Source: Zygaena filipendulae (taxonomy: Eukaryota > Arthropoda > Insecta > Lepidoptera > Zygaenidae). From it: 64,000 nucleotides of DNA. Each line of letters opens with the position of its first letter. Position 1 is the stretch's first letter. This document shows, piece by piece, positions 1 to 12,700 of this stretch. A program made the position numbers and the translations under genes. The notes beneath the pieces are model-generated. The model worked only from the letters and a program-made list of their open reading frames with translations. It did no database searches and had not been told where the DNA came from. Where the stretch lies: NCBI GenBank assembly GCA_907165275.2, contig OU015657.1, positions 13,477,001 through 13,541,000 on the forward strand, given 5' to 3'.

Positions 1-2176
1 ATTATTATAGTAATTATTATTATTGATCCTTCACAGTAAAACTTAGTCGGAAGTTTAGAAGTTGGGATTTGAATAAAATTCAAATGCGAGTAGGTATTAT
101 TAACTGTATTAAAATACACTGGTGATGCTTATATTGATTATACATACTGATAAAGTGACATGTGCGTACCTATATTTGATCATTTTTAATAATATTTATC
201 ATTATTCACCACTAACAATTAAGACCCATTTTCTTTTTAAAAGAGATTTAACCTGTGTAGGAAACTTGAACTAGGTAAATTGATATGTAATGAAGTAAAC
301 GTTTGAATAGTTAATATAAACTTACTAACTACCTGTAGTCCAGTGTCAACAACATTAACACTCATATTAAGATCCTCATTAAAGTGGAACATACCTATTA
401 GTTATTTATATACATTATCAATATCACTTAGCCGCCTACCTACCAGGGGAGATGGCACCCTCTCTCAGTGTTTTACATGTGATTTAATTGTGAGTCATGA
501 AGTGAATCACCAGAATGTAGCAACAATTTACCTTTAGCTACTTAGTCCCTGCTCGGAAATCTTGTGAGCAAATCAGTTGATTCGTTTATCCCGAACAATC
601 ATGAGGAGCTGACTAGTAGGTACCTAATGCTCAATTTATGCACAAAATTATTAAAATAGAGAACTGATTAATCTCGTTTTAGTTTTAATTAACTAGGTAT
701 AACGAATTGCAAAAGATTATTCCATCGATTATTTGAAAACAGATTACCATTATATTCATATAGGTATCTTTTAAATTATCTCCTTTCTGAAAGCAACTCT
801 TCATTTTGACTGAAATTATCAACCACGAAAAAATCGTTACCTGTAAATTAAACTCACCATATTTCCTTATCTATAGTTAACCATTTTAAACTACACACCT
901 ACTTCTGATTCATATTGTATTGATTTCATTTTGTATAATCATCTAGGTATACTAGGTGAATTCTTTTTGACTCCATTACATTAATTGACATTAATCCGAT
1001 TTATCCCAAGACCGCAAATTTTTTGTATTTCCTTTTTTTATAAGTAGGTAAGTAGGTAGGTATATCTACAGAACAAAAAAAAATCATCACGTCATTTGCA
1101 TAACTGGCATCACTAATTGCGTATAGGTACCTATATATTCCTTCATAAAATATCAAAATCAAGATCAGTTTAAAAATAACTTACTTAATAAAATATCACA
1201 GAGATACAAAACGTGCTTCTATGTAGGTACAACAATATTATTTTATAGTGGCCTATATGTATGTAGATGCGTTCGATTAGAAAGAACGCGAACGGTGTCT
1301 TAACTCTTGAGATATAATTTAAAAAGATTCCTGTAAAACGAATAATTGCCATGAACCCACACTAATCTTCAGTTTGAATTTAAACAAAACGTTGAAATGT
1401 CAACACTTCACTTATCTACAAGTAGGTATTTACGAACTTTCTAGGTATCTCCTCTGAACAATATCTTGTTAATTTTATGAATTATTTCTCGATTTAATAT
1501 GAGAGATTTTGTATTAGGCAGGTATATGTGGTAGGTAATTATGTATTTACCATCTACACATTTTACAGGCATAAATATACGACGGTCTTCCTGGTCACTG
1601 ATCATGTTGGAACTAAAAGTGAATGAATACTTTTAAAGGTACCTAATTCATTTCTGTATTCTATCCTATAATATTGTATACCAATATCTACATAAGGCAG
1701 GTACCCTTAATCCTGGAGTCACATCAAAGAAACAGCTGGGGCTGATGATACCCAGTAAAGATATACCCAGGCACTATATCGTTCACGGGAAAAGAAAATA
1801 TGTCCGTTCCCCACAGTTAGATACAATGTATCATGCCAAAAGGTATGATGGTTTTCGTTTGCACTTGATACTCTTCCAGATTTTTCTTTTGTATTTAAAA
1901 TAACGGTATACTTACCTATTTATTAGTGATCTTAAAAAGTATGATTGTCTACGTACCTATCCACTATCCGGCAGAGCGATAAGCGAGGCCTTTGCTCCGC
2001 ACACCAGTTGTAAAGATAATGCCAGCCCGTACCTACCTACATGTCGTGGAAGTTCATTCATTACAGTTACAACATACAGTTGTAGCCAAAGGGGAAAATC
2101 AAGTAAAATATATATTATCGCAGCCACGTGGGAGTTTGGCCTTTTTTAGTTCCATCTAACAATGAGCAACACATAA
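1..2176. other. AT-rich non-coding DNA, no gene seen
   Basis: No open frame of useful length, no splice-flanked conserved segment and no recognisable RNA gene. The stretch is AT-rich with scattered short TAGGTAGGTA / TACCTACCTA motifs of the kind common in lepidopteran intergenic DNA. It ends where a Helitron begins. Confidence 0.7.
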
Positions 2177-2375
2177 TCCTACTAATATTATAAATGTGAA
2201 AGTGTAGATGTTTGGATGGTTGTTACTCAATCACGCAAAAACGGCAGAACGGATTTGGATGAAATTTGGCATGCACGTTGTCAGGGATACAGAAAAGGAC
2301 ATAGGGTACTTTTTATCCTGGAATTCCCGCAGGAACTCCCAAATTACCGCGCGTGAAACCGCGGGGCCCAGCTAG
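2177..2375 (+). mobile_element. Short non-autonomous Helitron
   Basis: A 199-bp element that begins TCCTACTAATATTATAAA and ends CAGCTAG. It is inserted between an A (2176) and a T (2376), the Helitron signature. Just before the CTAG end is a GC-rich inverted segment able to form the usual 3' hairpin. There is no coding capacity. Close relatives lie at 23692-23889 and, reversed, at 43334-43634. Confidence 0.8.
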
Positions 2376-2432
2376 TTATTAATAATTTAGGCAATGGTAT
2401 TTAAACTTAGTGACATGATAGGTAATAATATT

Positions 2433-2928
2433 ATGGTAAGTTCACACGCGTGCGTTCAACTCTACATTCAACGTGCACATTCACATTCACGAGCGTGTAA
2501 ACGGTACGCCCGAGCCCGTGAACGCGCCTGTGAACGTGAATGCCGCGAATCGGGCAAGTGTCGGTTTTTTGGCAAAGTTCAAAGGATGAATGTGCGGGCG
2601 CCCGGTGACTGTTTACACGCGCGCGGGCAGTCAGTCTGTCCCGCGCTTTCGCGACGAGTGGATCTTCATTCAACGTTGCTAAGAAAGTCGCTACGATCGG
2701 ATATTACAATCGTTCATAATTTTGTTCCTTTTTCCAATAAAAATAAGTTAAGCCAAAGGATATGGCAGCAACAACACCGAGATCCTCGCTGCTCGCCATT
2801 CTGGCACTGACTGACACGACGGCGTGCGTGTAAACAGCTTGAATGTCCGCCGGCCCGGGACGGGCTGCATGCCGCGCAGCCCGCCAGGCAGCCCGCCGGG
2901 CTGCACGGCGCGCGTGTGAACGTAGCAT
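2433..2928 (+). repeat. Left arm of the foldback pair
   Basis: This 496-bp arm contains many short GTGAACGTGAATG / GTGTAAAC words and a degenerate (GCCCGCC)-rich inner end. It matches 3410-3905 in reverse complement. ORFs read through it also occur in mirror image in the other arm, so they are not evidence of a gene. Confidence 0.85.
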
Positions 2929-3003
2929 TATAAATACTTATACTCATGATTTTTTTTATATTATTAAGCATCTAATTATCACTATCACATATTATGTAGT
3001 AGG

Positions 3004-3175
3004 TATAAAACAAAGTCGTTTCCCGCTGTCTGTCTGTCTCTATGTATGCTTAGATCTTTAAACTACGGATTTTGATGCAGTTTTAATAGATAGAGTGATT
3101 CAAGGGGAATTTATTTCATACGTATAGTTCACCCTGGGGTTCCCGCGGGAACTCCAAACTAACTAAAAAAAGGTT
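3004..3175 (+). repeat. Helitron-related fragment in the foldback loop
   Basis: The segment from about AAACAAAGTCG to CCCGCGGGAACTCC resembles the Helitron-type repeat at about 38050-38238: the same ACGGATTTTGATGC, GATAGAGTGATTCA and CCCGCGGGAACTCC words in the same order. It lacks a clean CTAG end, so it is a decayed copy lying between the two foldback arms. Confidence 0.5.
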
Positions 3176-3409
3176 TAAACTTTAGTAAAATTTAAAAATA
3201 GGTACAACTAGTCTATTATGAATAAGTTTTGCAATAACGTTAAAAATTTATTTCTTTTCATACAAACGTTCGTTAACCGTTTCATGTAACTTGCATTAGT
3301 TATTAAGCTGACAAACAAATGGTGTATTGTTTGAACTACAATAACAAATAAGAGAACCCTTGGAATAATAATAGAGCTCGCATTGGATAAAACATACCTA
3401 ACTCGCGTT

Positions 3410-3905
3410 ATGCTACGTTCACACGCGCGCCGTGCAGCCCGGCGGGCTGCCTGGCGGGCTGCGCGGCATGCAGCCCGTCCCGGGCCGGCGGACATTCAAG
3501 CTGTTTACACGCACGCCGTCGTGTCAGTCAGTGCCAGAATGGCGAGCAGCGAGGATCTCGGTGTTGTTGCTGCCATATCCTTTGGCTTAACTTATTTTTA
3601 TTGGAAAAAGGAACAAAATTATGAACGATTGTAATATCCGATCGTAGCGACTTTCTTAGCAACGTTGAATGAAGATCCACTCGTCGCGAAAGCGCGGGAC
3701 AGACTGACTGCCCGCGCGCGTGTAAACAGTCACCGGGCGCCCGCACATTCATCCTTTGAACTTTGCCAAAAAACCGACACTTGCCCGATTCGCGGCATTC
3801 ACGTTCACAGGCGCGTTCACGGGCTCGGGCGTACCGTTTACACGCTCGTGAATGTGAATGTGCACGTTGAATGTAGAGTTGAACGCACGCGTGTGAACTT
3901 ACCAT
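3410..3905 (-). repeat. Right arm of the foldback pair
   Basis: Reverse-complement copy of 2433-2928 with equal length (496 bp). The arm ends in ...CTTACCAT followed by TAAATATT. Confidence 0.85.
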
Positions 3906-3969
3906 TAAATATTACATCTCTTGAAGTACCTACAATTACGATTCCGACCGAGACGTTGCAACTCACAAC

Positions 3970-5965
3970 ATGGTGTCTGACTCTGAGGCGGGGTTTTTTC
4001 TTGAGTGCGGCCAGCAGCGCCCCCCCCCCACCCGCCCCCCGTCGCCCCCCGCCAGCGCACAGGTGCGACCAATCACCACTCCGCGCGCTAGTGTGCCACT
4101 ATCAACGATCGAGCTGTTATCTACATAACTGCACCGTGTGGGTGTGTGCGTCCGATAATTGTTCAGCTGTTGTACTGCGAACAGCGCAATAGGAAGCGCG
4201 TAGCACTTGTGAGCGTGTGTGTACATTTTATCAGCGGTAAACGGACGCACTGTGCCCGTGCGCAGAGATTGCATGCCCGCTCTGCGTCGTGTGTAGGTGT
4301 GATCGTCCGCTGCTGCTACAGCGAATGGGCACAGGCTGTTCACGATATTAACTTAATATGTGACGCTACGTACAATAAACTCGTAAAAAAATTAACGTTT
4401 GAAATATTTTTACTATTATTTTTGATGTAATCTATCTTCAGGAAGAGGTAAATTCTTATGCGAAAATATTATATAGATACGTACATAAATCTATAGGTTG
4501 GTAAAAGAGTTTTCAATATCATAGCTATGCCTACTAAAAAACATAAATGATAATAATGTCAATATTTAATAGTAATCGATTAGACAACTACCTAACATAA
4601 CTGTTATCAATATCTCCACCTGCGAAAAATTACTAACCATCGAGCATTGCACCGCGCACATACTAGGTAGGTAATTGCTTCATGTAGTTTCGAACTACTA
4701 GCGCCATCTGTTGTCGAATAGCAAACACTATAGCATTATTCGAGCTGCAAAATTCTATTTACTTACTTGTAGATATTTGACGTAGGTGAAAAATAATTTT
4801 TGTGTTTTCCAATTTTAGGATCGAATAAAAGACTAGATATTATGTAATTACTTATTAGTTGATCGAGACATTCGGCGGTCAGTTTTACAATAATGGTTAT
4901 GCATAGGTATCATTATCTTACCGGAGTTTCTGATAAATATTCAAGTCGGTAAATTAAATATGTTAAATGTAAGTATAGGTAATATATAATTCTAACATAT
5001 GAATTAAGATACTTACCTGTAATGGTATAGTATATTAAGATACCTGTCATGAAAAATTATTGAGAAGAATCTAACACAAAATGTCCGCTAGCGACACCTA
5101 ACTACGAATAACTACCAGTAGGTAGATAGCGCGATATCGGAACCATGGCCGAAATATGCAGACTATTATTGTTAATAAAGCGTAGGTAGGTACATACCTA
5201 ATACGTATACGAGTGTCCGGTTAACGAGGTCGTAATTTCTAAAATTCAATACCGGTGCTCCGATACCTCTAGGTACGCGGGCACACCGCACACATGCCGC
5301 GCGCCGCCCCCCGCCCGCCGCCCGCAGTCGGACCCGCGCTAATTAATACGTCGCTCGTTGTTCTCCTTATTATAATTTGATTTACGAGTCGCGACACGCG
5401 ACGCGTTCGCTCGCGGACGTTTTAAAAATTTATATTACTCCTGTTATACCAAAATAACCATCACCAAATTGTATTGTCGCCGGCCATGTTTTGTTTTATA
5501 ACTCACACCTCGCGCGATCATTCGAATCGTCGACAATACGCACCCTACGCTCGATTGTACCGTACTGTGTTCGCGTGGTCAGCGGTGTTAATATGCGTTC
5601 TACACTGGAGTTTTTATTGCCATGTCCGTTTATAAAATGGTGTAATTTAGGAATGGATGATAAAGATTCATTATGAGAAGGGAGTCCGAAAGATTGATGG
5701 GATGGGATAATTATTTACATTCGTGTGGCGACATTAACACCAAAATGTGTGCTATCTGATATAATTATGTGCATAAATTATCCACATTGTTTGTCATACT
5801 AGAAAACAGACCAACTCCTAAGGATCTGTTGAGAATGGTCATTAATAGCGCAGAGCGCTTTCGGAGACATCGTTCGGCCTTTTTGGACCCTCAGATCGAC
5901 ATTGTACCTACTTTGTAACAAAGAAAGGAATTATTGTACTAACGTGTGTGCTTTTTTGTTGTCAG
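3970..5965 (+). other. Upstream region of zfh1: GC islands, no proven exon
   Basis: This holds a GC-rich patch at about 4010-4100 and another at about 5270-5420, within otherwise AT-rich DNA. An ATG at 3970 opens a short frame that reaches a possible donor CAG|GTGCGA at 4062. Its phase (0) does not match the exon at 5966, which needs one base from the previous exon. The 5' exon(s) and promoter of zfh1 may lie here or before the window; I could not prove either. Confidence 0.35.
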
Positions 5966-8900
5966 TCCGGCCCGTGGCTGGCAGCGGACCGGGCGGGGAG
6001 GTCAAGCCCGAGGAGGAGGAGGACCGCGGCGGCTCCCCGCTGGGCCCCGGCGGCCCCTACAGCTGCAGCCAGTGCCGCGGGGCCTACCCCACGCGCGAGC
6101 AGCTCGACCGACACGAGAAGCTGCACTCGCCCAACACACAGGTGGATACTGTCAAATATGTCAGTGCCCATTGTAATATCACCACGATTATACGCTTCAT
6201 CTCGTTAATATTCATTACATTCACGAGTGCTGAAATAACAAACAGTTCAAGTTTTCATAATAATCATCATACCTGCCAGCCGATAGACGTTCAGATGGTG
6301 GGCGAAGAATTCTTTTAAAATCTCCACAACGACTGGTCCTACACAGTGCACAAAATTTGGTTCATCTTCTGTGAAATCTGTCTAGCTGGCACGGTGGCTG
6401 GTAGATATATGTAGTATTATATTAAACAAATTGGGTATTTTCCGGAAAATCAAAATTCTGATTAGTCCGTCAGTTAGAAAAAAAAAATTCAACGTATTTT
6501 CTTCTTTTTCAAATGAATAAATAAAAGTTTAGGGTTGGGGACACGTGACGTCATTATTCGGTATAAGACATACAAACTGTACCGGGTTGTGACTTCACGC
6601 GAAATTTCAACTCAATGTATCGCAGTTATTTTTTGATTACGTAAAAAAAGAAAAATATGTGTCCAAATTTTTTTATTAACCTATTTAGTCAAGTAACCAA
6701 TTACTTCATTGCTTGCATTAATTTTAATTGCATGTTGTGGTATACTGAACGCAGCTTATATTATATCATCACCTTACTCTTTCTTACTGGAATCTTCTCT
6801 CTCTTCTTTTTAACCGAATACCCAAAAAGGAGGAGGTTCTCAATTCGACGCGTATGTTTTTTTTTTGGTTACTTGTAACGCATCGTGCTGCTCCCAGCTC
6901 CAATTAAATTAAAACTAGAGTTAATTAATCTCAGTGTTTTATTAAGATAACTATGACTGTGATATCAATGTCCTTGTTTAGATTTTGTTGTTCGTTCTTC
7001 GTTTATTAATAAAAAAAACTTTCGTTGTCGACAGACATGCATGAAATGCCACAAGAGCTTCGCGAACGTGTACCGCCTGCAGCGGCACATGATCAGCCAC
7101 GACGAGAGTGCGAACCTGCGCAAGTACAAGTGCAACGACTGCGACAAGGCGTTCAAGTTCAAACACCACCTCAAAGAGCACCTGCGCATCCACAGCGGTG
7201 AGAAGCCCTTCGAGTGCGCCAACTGCGGGAAGAAGTTCTCGCACTCCGGCTCCTACTCCAGCCACATGACCTCCAAGAAGTGTCTCGTGATGAACTTGAA
7301 AATGGGAAGAATAAAACCGAATAACCCCGCGCTCAACCCGGATCGAAGTCCTGCCAGAAAACGAAACAATGCCCTGGTCGCATCGCAACTCAACAATAAC
7401 ATGCCATCCAATGGAAATACATTTCCACATTTCCAGCCCATTCTAAATCCTAAATATAACGATGCCGCCGCCTACCTGGCCGCCATATCCTCCCCAGAAA
7501 GTAACTTTCATCACCCTCCTCTAGTTCAGCCAGGGATGGCTCCATTTTATTTACCCCCAAGTATGCCAATGGGTCCAGCCAGCGGAATGGCACCTTATAG
7601 CATTCCGCCGTCTTGGAGACAACTTTTTGAACATATAGCAGCTCAACAATATCAAGAACGAAAACCTGACGATTATGTTAGTCCAAATCTTAACAATTCT
7701 CATACAGATCCTGAAGACATGATCGAAGAAGTCACCGAAGAGGATGACAAAAGGTCAGAAGGAAGCGCAGAGCTCGTTATGGATATAGAAGACGAAGCTG
7801 TATCTATAAAAAAAGAACAAGATGAACGAGAAAATGATCCGAGGTCGTCACCTCGTCATTTCGATTCCGTCCCCTTAAATAATAATAGCCCCCGTCTTGA
7901 TAATAATGGCTTTAACACGATATTAGAATCCGTGAGTGAATCTGTGACCAAACACTTCTTGAGAGAAAATATGGATAAGCTGTCTCCCGGCCCTGGCAGG
8001 ATTTGTGATGGTATTGACTTACCGCCGACTGCAAACGTTACTATAAAAGAAGAACCAGTCGATGTTCATAGATGTCTTAAATGTAGTGTTACATTTAGCA
8101 ACAAAAACGACCTATTAGAACATGAAAAAGAATTATGCGGAAGCATATTTAGAAAACATGAAAGTTTAGCAGCTCAAGTAGCAGAAACGGTAGCACTCAA
8201 TAGATTAGAAGCAGAAATGCGAGTTTCAATACAAATTGGTGTAAGTGTAAGTGAAGATGAAGATTATATCAGAGAAGAGCGCGATGATAAAGTCTCTATT
8301 CATGATGCTGACAGAAAAATTAGAGTTCGCACTGCTTTAAGCGAAGAGCAACAGTTGATATTAAAAGAGCATTATGATATCAATCCTCGACCGAACCGAG
8401 ATGAATTCAAAAAAATCGCCCAACAGATTGGTCTTGACAGTCGAGTAGTGCAGGTTTGGTTTCAAAACAACAGAGCTAGAGTGCGAAGGATGGCTCAAGT
8501 TATACCCGCGGCCGATCAGCCATTAGACTTGTCCACTAAGAAGTCGAACCCATCCGTGACGTCGAGTCCGTCTGTATCGCCAGCTTGCAGCATTTCTGTA
8601 ACACATTCCGATTATGAAGAAGCTGTGAATCTCAGCCAAAGATCATCCCGCAGTACGACACCGCACCATACCAATTATTTGAATACGTATCCACATTCCA
8701 ATTGTTCCTCCTCGTCCTTAAATGACGGTCGCTTATCCCCATCACCCGGTGACATGATAAACGGTCAAAAGCGTTTATTGCGACATAAAATGCCAATCAG
8801 CCCCATAATTCCAATGGACAAACTATTGAAATACAATGACCTAGTAAAATCGCGATCTCCATTGCTCAGCATGCATATGCCATCGGATGTCAACCAGCAG

Positions 8901-9752
8901 AGGTCGAGTCCCGGACCTCTGTACGAGCGGCCGCCGTGGGCCGATGATGTCCAAGGATCGAACGAATTCGACGACGACCCGACTGTACTTAAGAAGAGGA
9001 AATTGAACCAGAGCACCGAGTTCAAAGATGGCGAAGGGCAGTTCGTTTGCGACCAATGCGACAAAACGTTCGTGAAACAGAGCTCCCTCGCAAGACACAA
9101 ATATGAACATTCAGGTGAGTTCTCAAAATATCTATGTATTTTGAGTCCTCATAACAGCATTGGTAAATTATGAAATCGGATTCCCAAAAATCTGATGAGC
9201 GTAGAGCATTTTCAACTTTTGCTTGGTTGTTTGCAATTCTTTTCAATTACCGACGTCAGTAAATTATACTTTTGTTTGTTTTATTTAACAGTAATTACCT
9301 AGATATCTATAGATTCACAACTTTTCCTTTGTCACTGAATTGACAGGCCTCTCAATTAAATATGGCGCATCTTTAATATTATAGGCAACAATACCAAAGT
9401 GTGTTTGTTTGGTTGTTACACTTTCACGCTTTAACTACCCAACCAATCACCATGAAATTTTGCAAAATAAAATTGTCTTGTATGAAATAGGTACGTATCT
9501 TTTGCTATTGTCGTCGAGCCTGATCGTCATACCTGACTGGTTGTGTTGTCGCTTCCAGGCCAACGGCCGTACAAGTGCGTGGAGTGCCCCAAGGCGTTCA
9601 AGCACAAGCACCATCTCACCGAGCACAAGCGGTTGCACACCGGCGAGAAGCCCTTCCAGTGCAGCAAGTGCCTCAAGAAGTTTTCACACTCCGGCTCCTA
9701 CAGCCAACACATGAATCACAGGTTCGCCATCTGCAAGCCTTACAGAGATTAG
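5966..9752 (+). CDS. zfh1: Zinc finger/homeodomain repressor zfh1 (ZEB family), 5' end missing
   Basis: Three coding exons: 5966-6141, 7035-9114 and 9559-9752 (TAG stop at 9750). All junctions have GT/AG ends and matching phases. About 815 aa are visible; one base is expected from an earlier exon. The domain order is ZEB-like: an N-terminal cluster of four C2H2 fingers (the second finishing in exon 7035), the fourth with the [13 protein letters not shown] core; acidic linkers with IKEEP sumoylation-like sites; one isolated finger; a homeodomain at about 8317-8495 with the helix-3 core VWFQNNRAR; a PLDLS CtBP-binding motif at about 8520; then three C-terminal C2H2 fingers ending in another [11 protein letters not shown] finger. 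Such proteins bind CAGGTG E-boxes in the nucleus and recruit CtBP to repress genes, in flies in mesoderm, muscle and glia. Finger exons are GC-rich, whereas the long middle exon has near-neutral composition. Identification is firm; the start is not. Confidence 0.95.
6425..6690 (+). repeat. Decayed CRE-bearing MITE copy in the zfh1 intron
   Basis: The stretch shares in order TTAGTCCGTCAGTTAG, AAAGTTTAGGGT, TGACGTCA and GTGTCCAA words with the fuller copy at 39972-40294. The terminal inverted repeats are not clear here. A palindromic TGACGTCA (CRE) is at 6546-6553. Confidence 0.55.
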
Positions 9753-12700
9753 ACATGTGCTACACTGTATTAGTTTCCGGTAAGGTATTTCTGTGCGGAT
9801 TAAGTCAATCTCGCTCCCGTAACCGCACCATTGGAAGTGGTGAAAGAATATCTATAGGGGTTTTGTGGATTCAAGCCTGACACCACCGGTCCGTCCCGAA
9901 GGCGGTGACAGCGATCGGCTTTCCACATCGTAAAAAAGGAACAATATTATGTGTAAACCAAAGATTATTTATGAATGCCATTAGCTAAACTGTAGCAAGC
10001 ATCCACTCAGGTGGACTCGACTTGGAGCCCAGGCTCGGGTATTTGTTACCAATTCTATTTCCTGTTAATGAAATAGTTACCTCAATGAGTGTCGTTACCG
10101 AGCAAGTGAACGCGATCACAGCATATTATTACTAACTTATACTGCTCATGATTATTATAAAGTATTTCTCGATCGGTATTTCGGTTTTAATTTATCTTAT
10201 GGCCATTGCTCAACGCCACAAGGTCTTTTCATCAATACCTACTCTATTATACTTATATTTAAACTAATGAAGTGCCAAATAACACCTTCCTTTACCAAAG
10301 TGATAGTGGCGTTACTTGCGTCAAACCAAATGTCTATACATAGTAAATAGTAATTATATTATTATTATTATTAAATCAAATAAATAATTACATAAGTTTT
10401 ATTATATTATATTACGTGCATCTATGTATTTTAGTTTTTTATGTGCCAAAATCCAAAGGGCCGGTGCCTGTAGCATAATACTCAAAGATGACAAATATTA
10501 TTTTTATAATGTCGAATACAATTTAATTTATAACTCTACAAAGTAAATAAGTCTACGCTATTTAATTTATGAATTGTAAAATATTAATAGAATAGTTTTA
10601 AAGGAATCCCTGAATACTTGTTTAAATACAACCAAGTAAAGCAAAGTTCCATTGAGTAGGCCTGCAGTACGGAGCGGTACGGAGAGAGGTTTCATCTGCG
10701 CTGCCTGTAGTCTGTACCATAGCTGGGCTGGGTGAGCTGCGCCTGCGTCCATTGTGATGACAATACCCGTATTCTAGAGTTACTGTATGTTATTTATTTG
10801 AAATCCATTCGTTTCCATTATTTATTACACGATGAAAATACCATTTCTTCATGAATTTATCGTACACAAAATTCACCAATGGTACATCATTTTACTTTCA
10901 AAAGGAAATGTTTAAAAATCAACAGTATTTAAAAAAAAATTTCACACAAATTTTATCTTGTGTTACCAAAATGAAGTAAAGTTTAGAGGAAAAAAAATTA
11001 TAAGCTTCTTAAATAATAAAGTTATTAAATGATAGTTAGATAAAATCTCAATTAAGTTTTTCAAGCATTCCATATTACCTATTATGGGATCTCTGCTGTG
11101 TTTAAAAATCTATTTCGTTTTAGTTATAAAGCTGTATATATTATAAATATGACATATTATTTTAAAAGATATAGCTAGCTTAGAATCTAAATGTAAATAT
11201 AGTATGTACCATCTCGTCTGATATAAATAATAGCTAATGTAATACACAGTCGATGGAAATGTTAACAATGGCAGTCGAGAGTCGAGACTGCGGTCAACAC
11301 AATGAACACGATGACAATAATACACATTAATTTATTAAAAGAACTCAATAGACATAAATTAAATTGTAAAAGTAAAAAGATAAATGTTAAAAAACTTAAA
11401 GTATAATACAATAATACGGTAAGTACCTGTAAAGTTCATAACGTTTATGTTACTTCTATTAATTATATTTGTTTATAAATATTTAAATCTCTCACAATCG
11501 ACCACACAAAACGATCAAAGAGGCGGCGATCATCAGAGAACCTTTACGAATTTAGAATACGAATAATGGATGTTTTTTTCCCATTGAAACACGACAAGCC
11601 TTCATTGTTTGATTATAATTATGTTAATATCCAAATAAAATATTCTTAAATCTGTACTTAACTAAAAAGAAAATCAAAACTAATACCTACGTACTTCCAT
11701 TTCACTTCGATCACCGAGTTATAATACAACCATTCAAGTTTGTCCTGACCTACACATTACATGAGCTATACATTACGACCTGTCTCTACCTACATACATT
11801 AGAACAAACAGTTCCTTAGTCAAAATACATCGTCATAAACAAATTACGTATTATACACACTCATTTACATACCTAGTTATATTAATTATATTTTTAATAA
11901 TAAGTATGATAGATAAACATGATTTCTAAAGGTTTCTTATCAACGAATTGTTACGTAAATTTTAATGATCAGTACCTATATTATTATATACCTATACTAC
12001 TTACAATTCATTGAAATATGTATATTACATACCTACCTAGGTATCTACCTATCAACCTGTTTAATATCACAGCTGAATTTCTCTTTTAAAGCTGCTGACA
12101 TTATCTTCTATTTATTTCTTATATCTAGAACCAACCCTCGGTTTCTGGTTGAATATTAATTTAGAATTAAACTATTTTAATGGAATGAGTAAATAGCTGT
12201 GGATCAAAGGTAGAAACACTGACAACTATTCTTAAACAATACAATTCAGCTAAGTACCTAAGTACCTACCTACTACCTATGCAATATCTTGGAAATAACT
12301 TACTGATATTATAATCAATTTCTGCTAACATGGCGTATTAACAAAATAGAGTCGGCGTGTCTGTTTTACTGTCGAGAGAATGATTCGCAGCTGTGTTAAG
12401 TTCCCGAGGGAAATCCCAAATTCTGGTAATTGAAACCACGGGACACATCTTGTTATAAATATAACAAAATAGCACCTTCCGTTTCTGTGCTATAAGAATG
12501 AAATTATTTTATATATGTATCTACCATTGCTCTAGCTTTTTACAGTCTTATTAAATTCATTATGGTAGGTCAGGAGGTAGATACTGCAGTATTTTGCCGT
12601 TTGGCCACCTTAACTCATGCGCGAGCTACGGAACAATATAAATAGGTACTAGGTTCAATTTAAAGTTCTGTTTAACTTAAAGTTTTTTTACCTTAATTAC

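Larger units (their letters stand above)
2433..3905. mobile_element. Foldback structure: two 496-bp inverted arms around a 481-bp loop
   Basis: The left arm (2433-2928) and right arm (3410-3905) are the same length and read as exact reverse complements wherever I compared them; the same translated peptides appear on opposite strands. Each arm is itself bounded by an 18-bp imperfect inverted repeat, ATGGTAAGTTCACACGCG at one end and ATGCTACGTTCACACGCG in reverse at the other. The structure is therefore either one foldback element or two copies of a 496-bp MITE facing each other. The left unit has a possible 5-bp target duplication ATTAT (2430-2434 and 2927-2931). The right unit has none. The arms are much more GC-rich than their surroundings and encode no recognisable protein. 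Confidence 0.8.

Noticed and set aside
3970..4062. Including the ATG frame at 3970 as exon 1 of zfh1
   Set aside because: The phase at its donor does not match the exon at 5966, and no intermediate exon could be shown.
2394..4192. Mirror-image ORFs in the foldback arms
   Set aside because: The same peptides appear on both strands because the arms are inverted copies. There is no domain and the composition is repeat-like.
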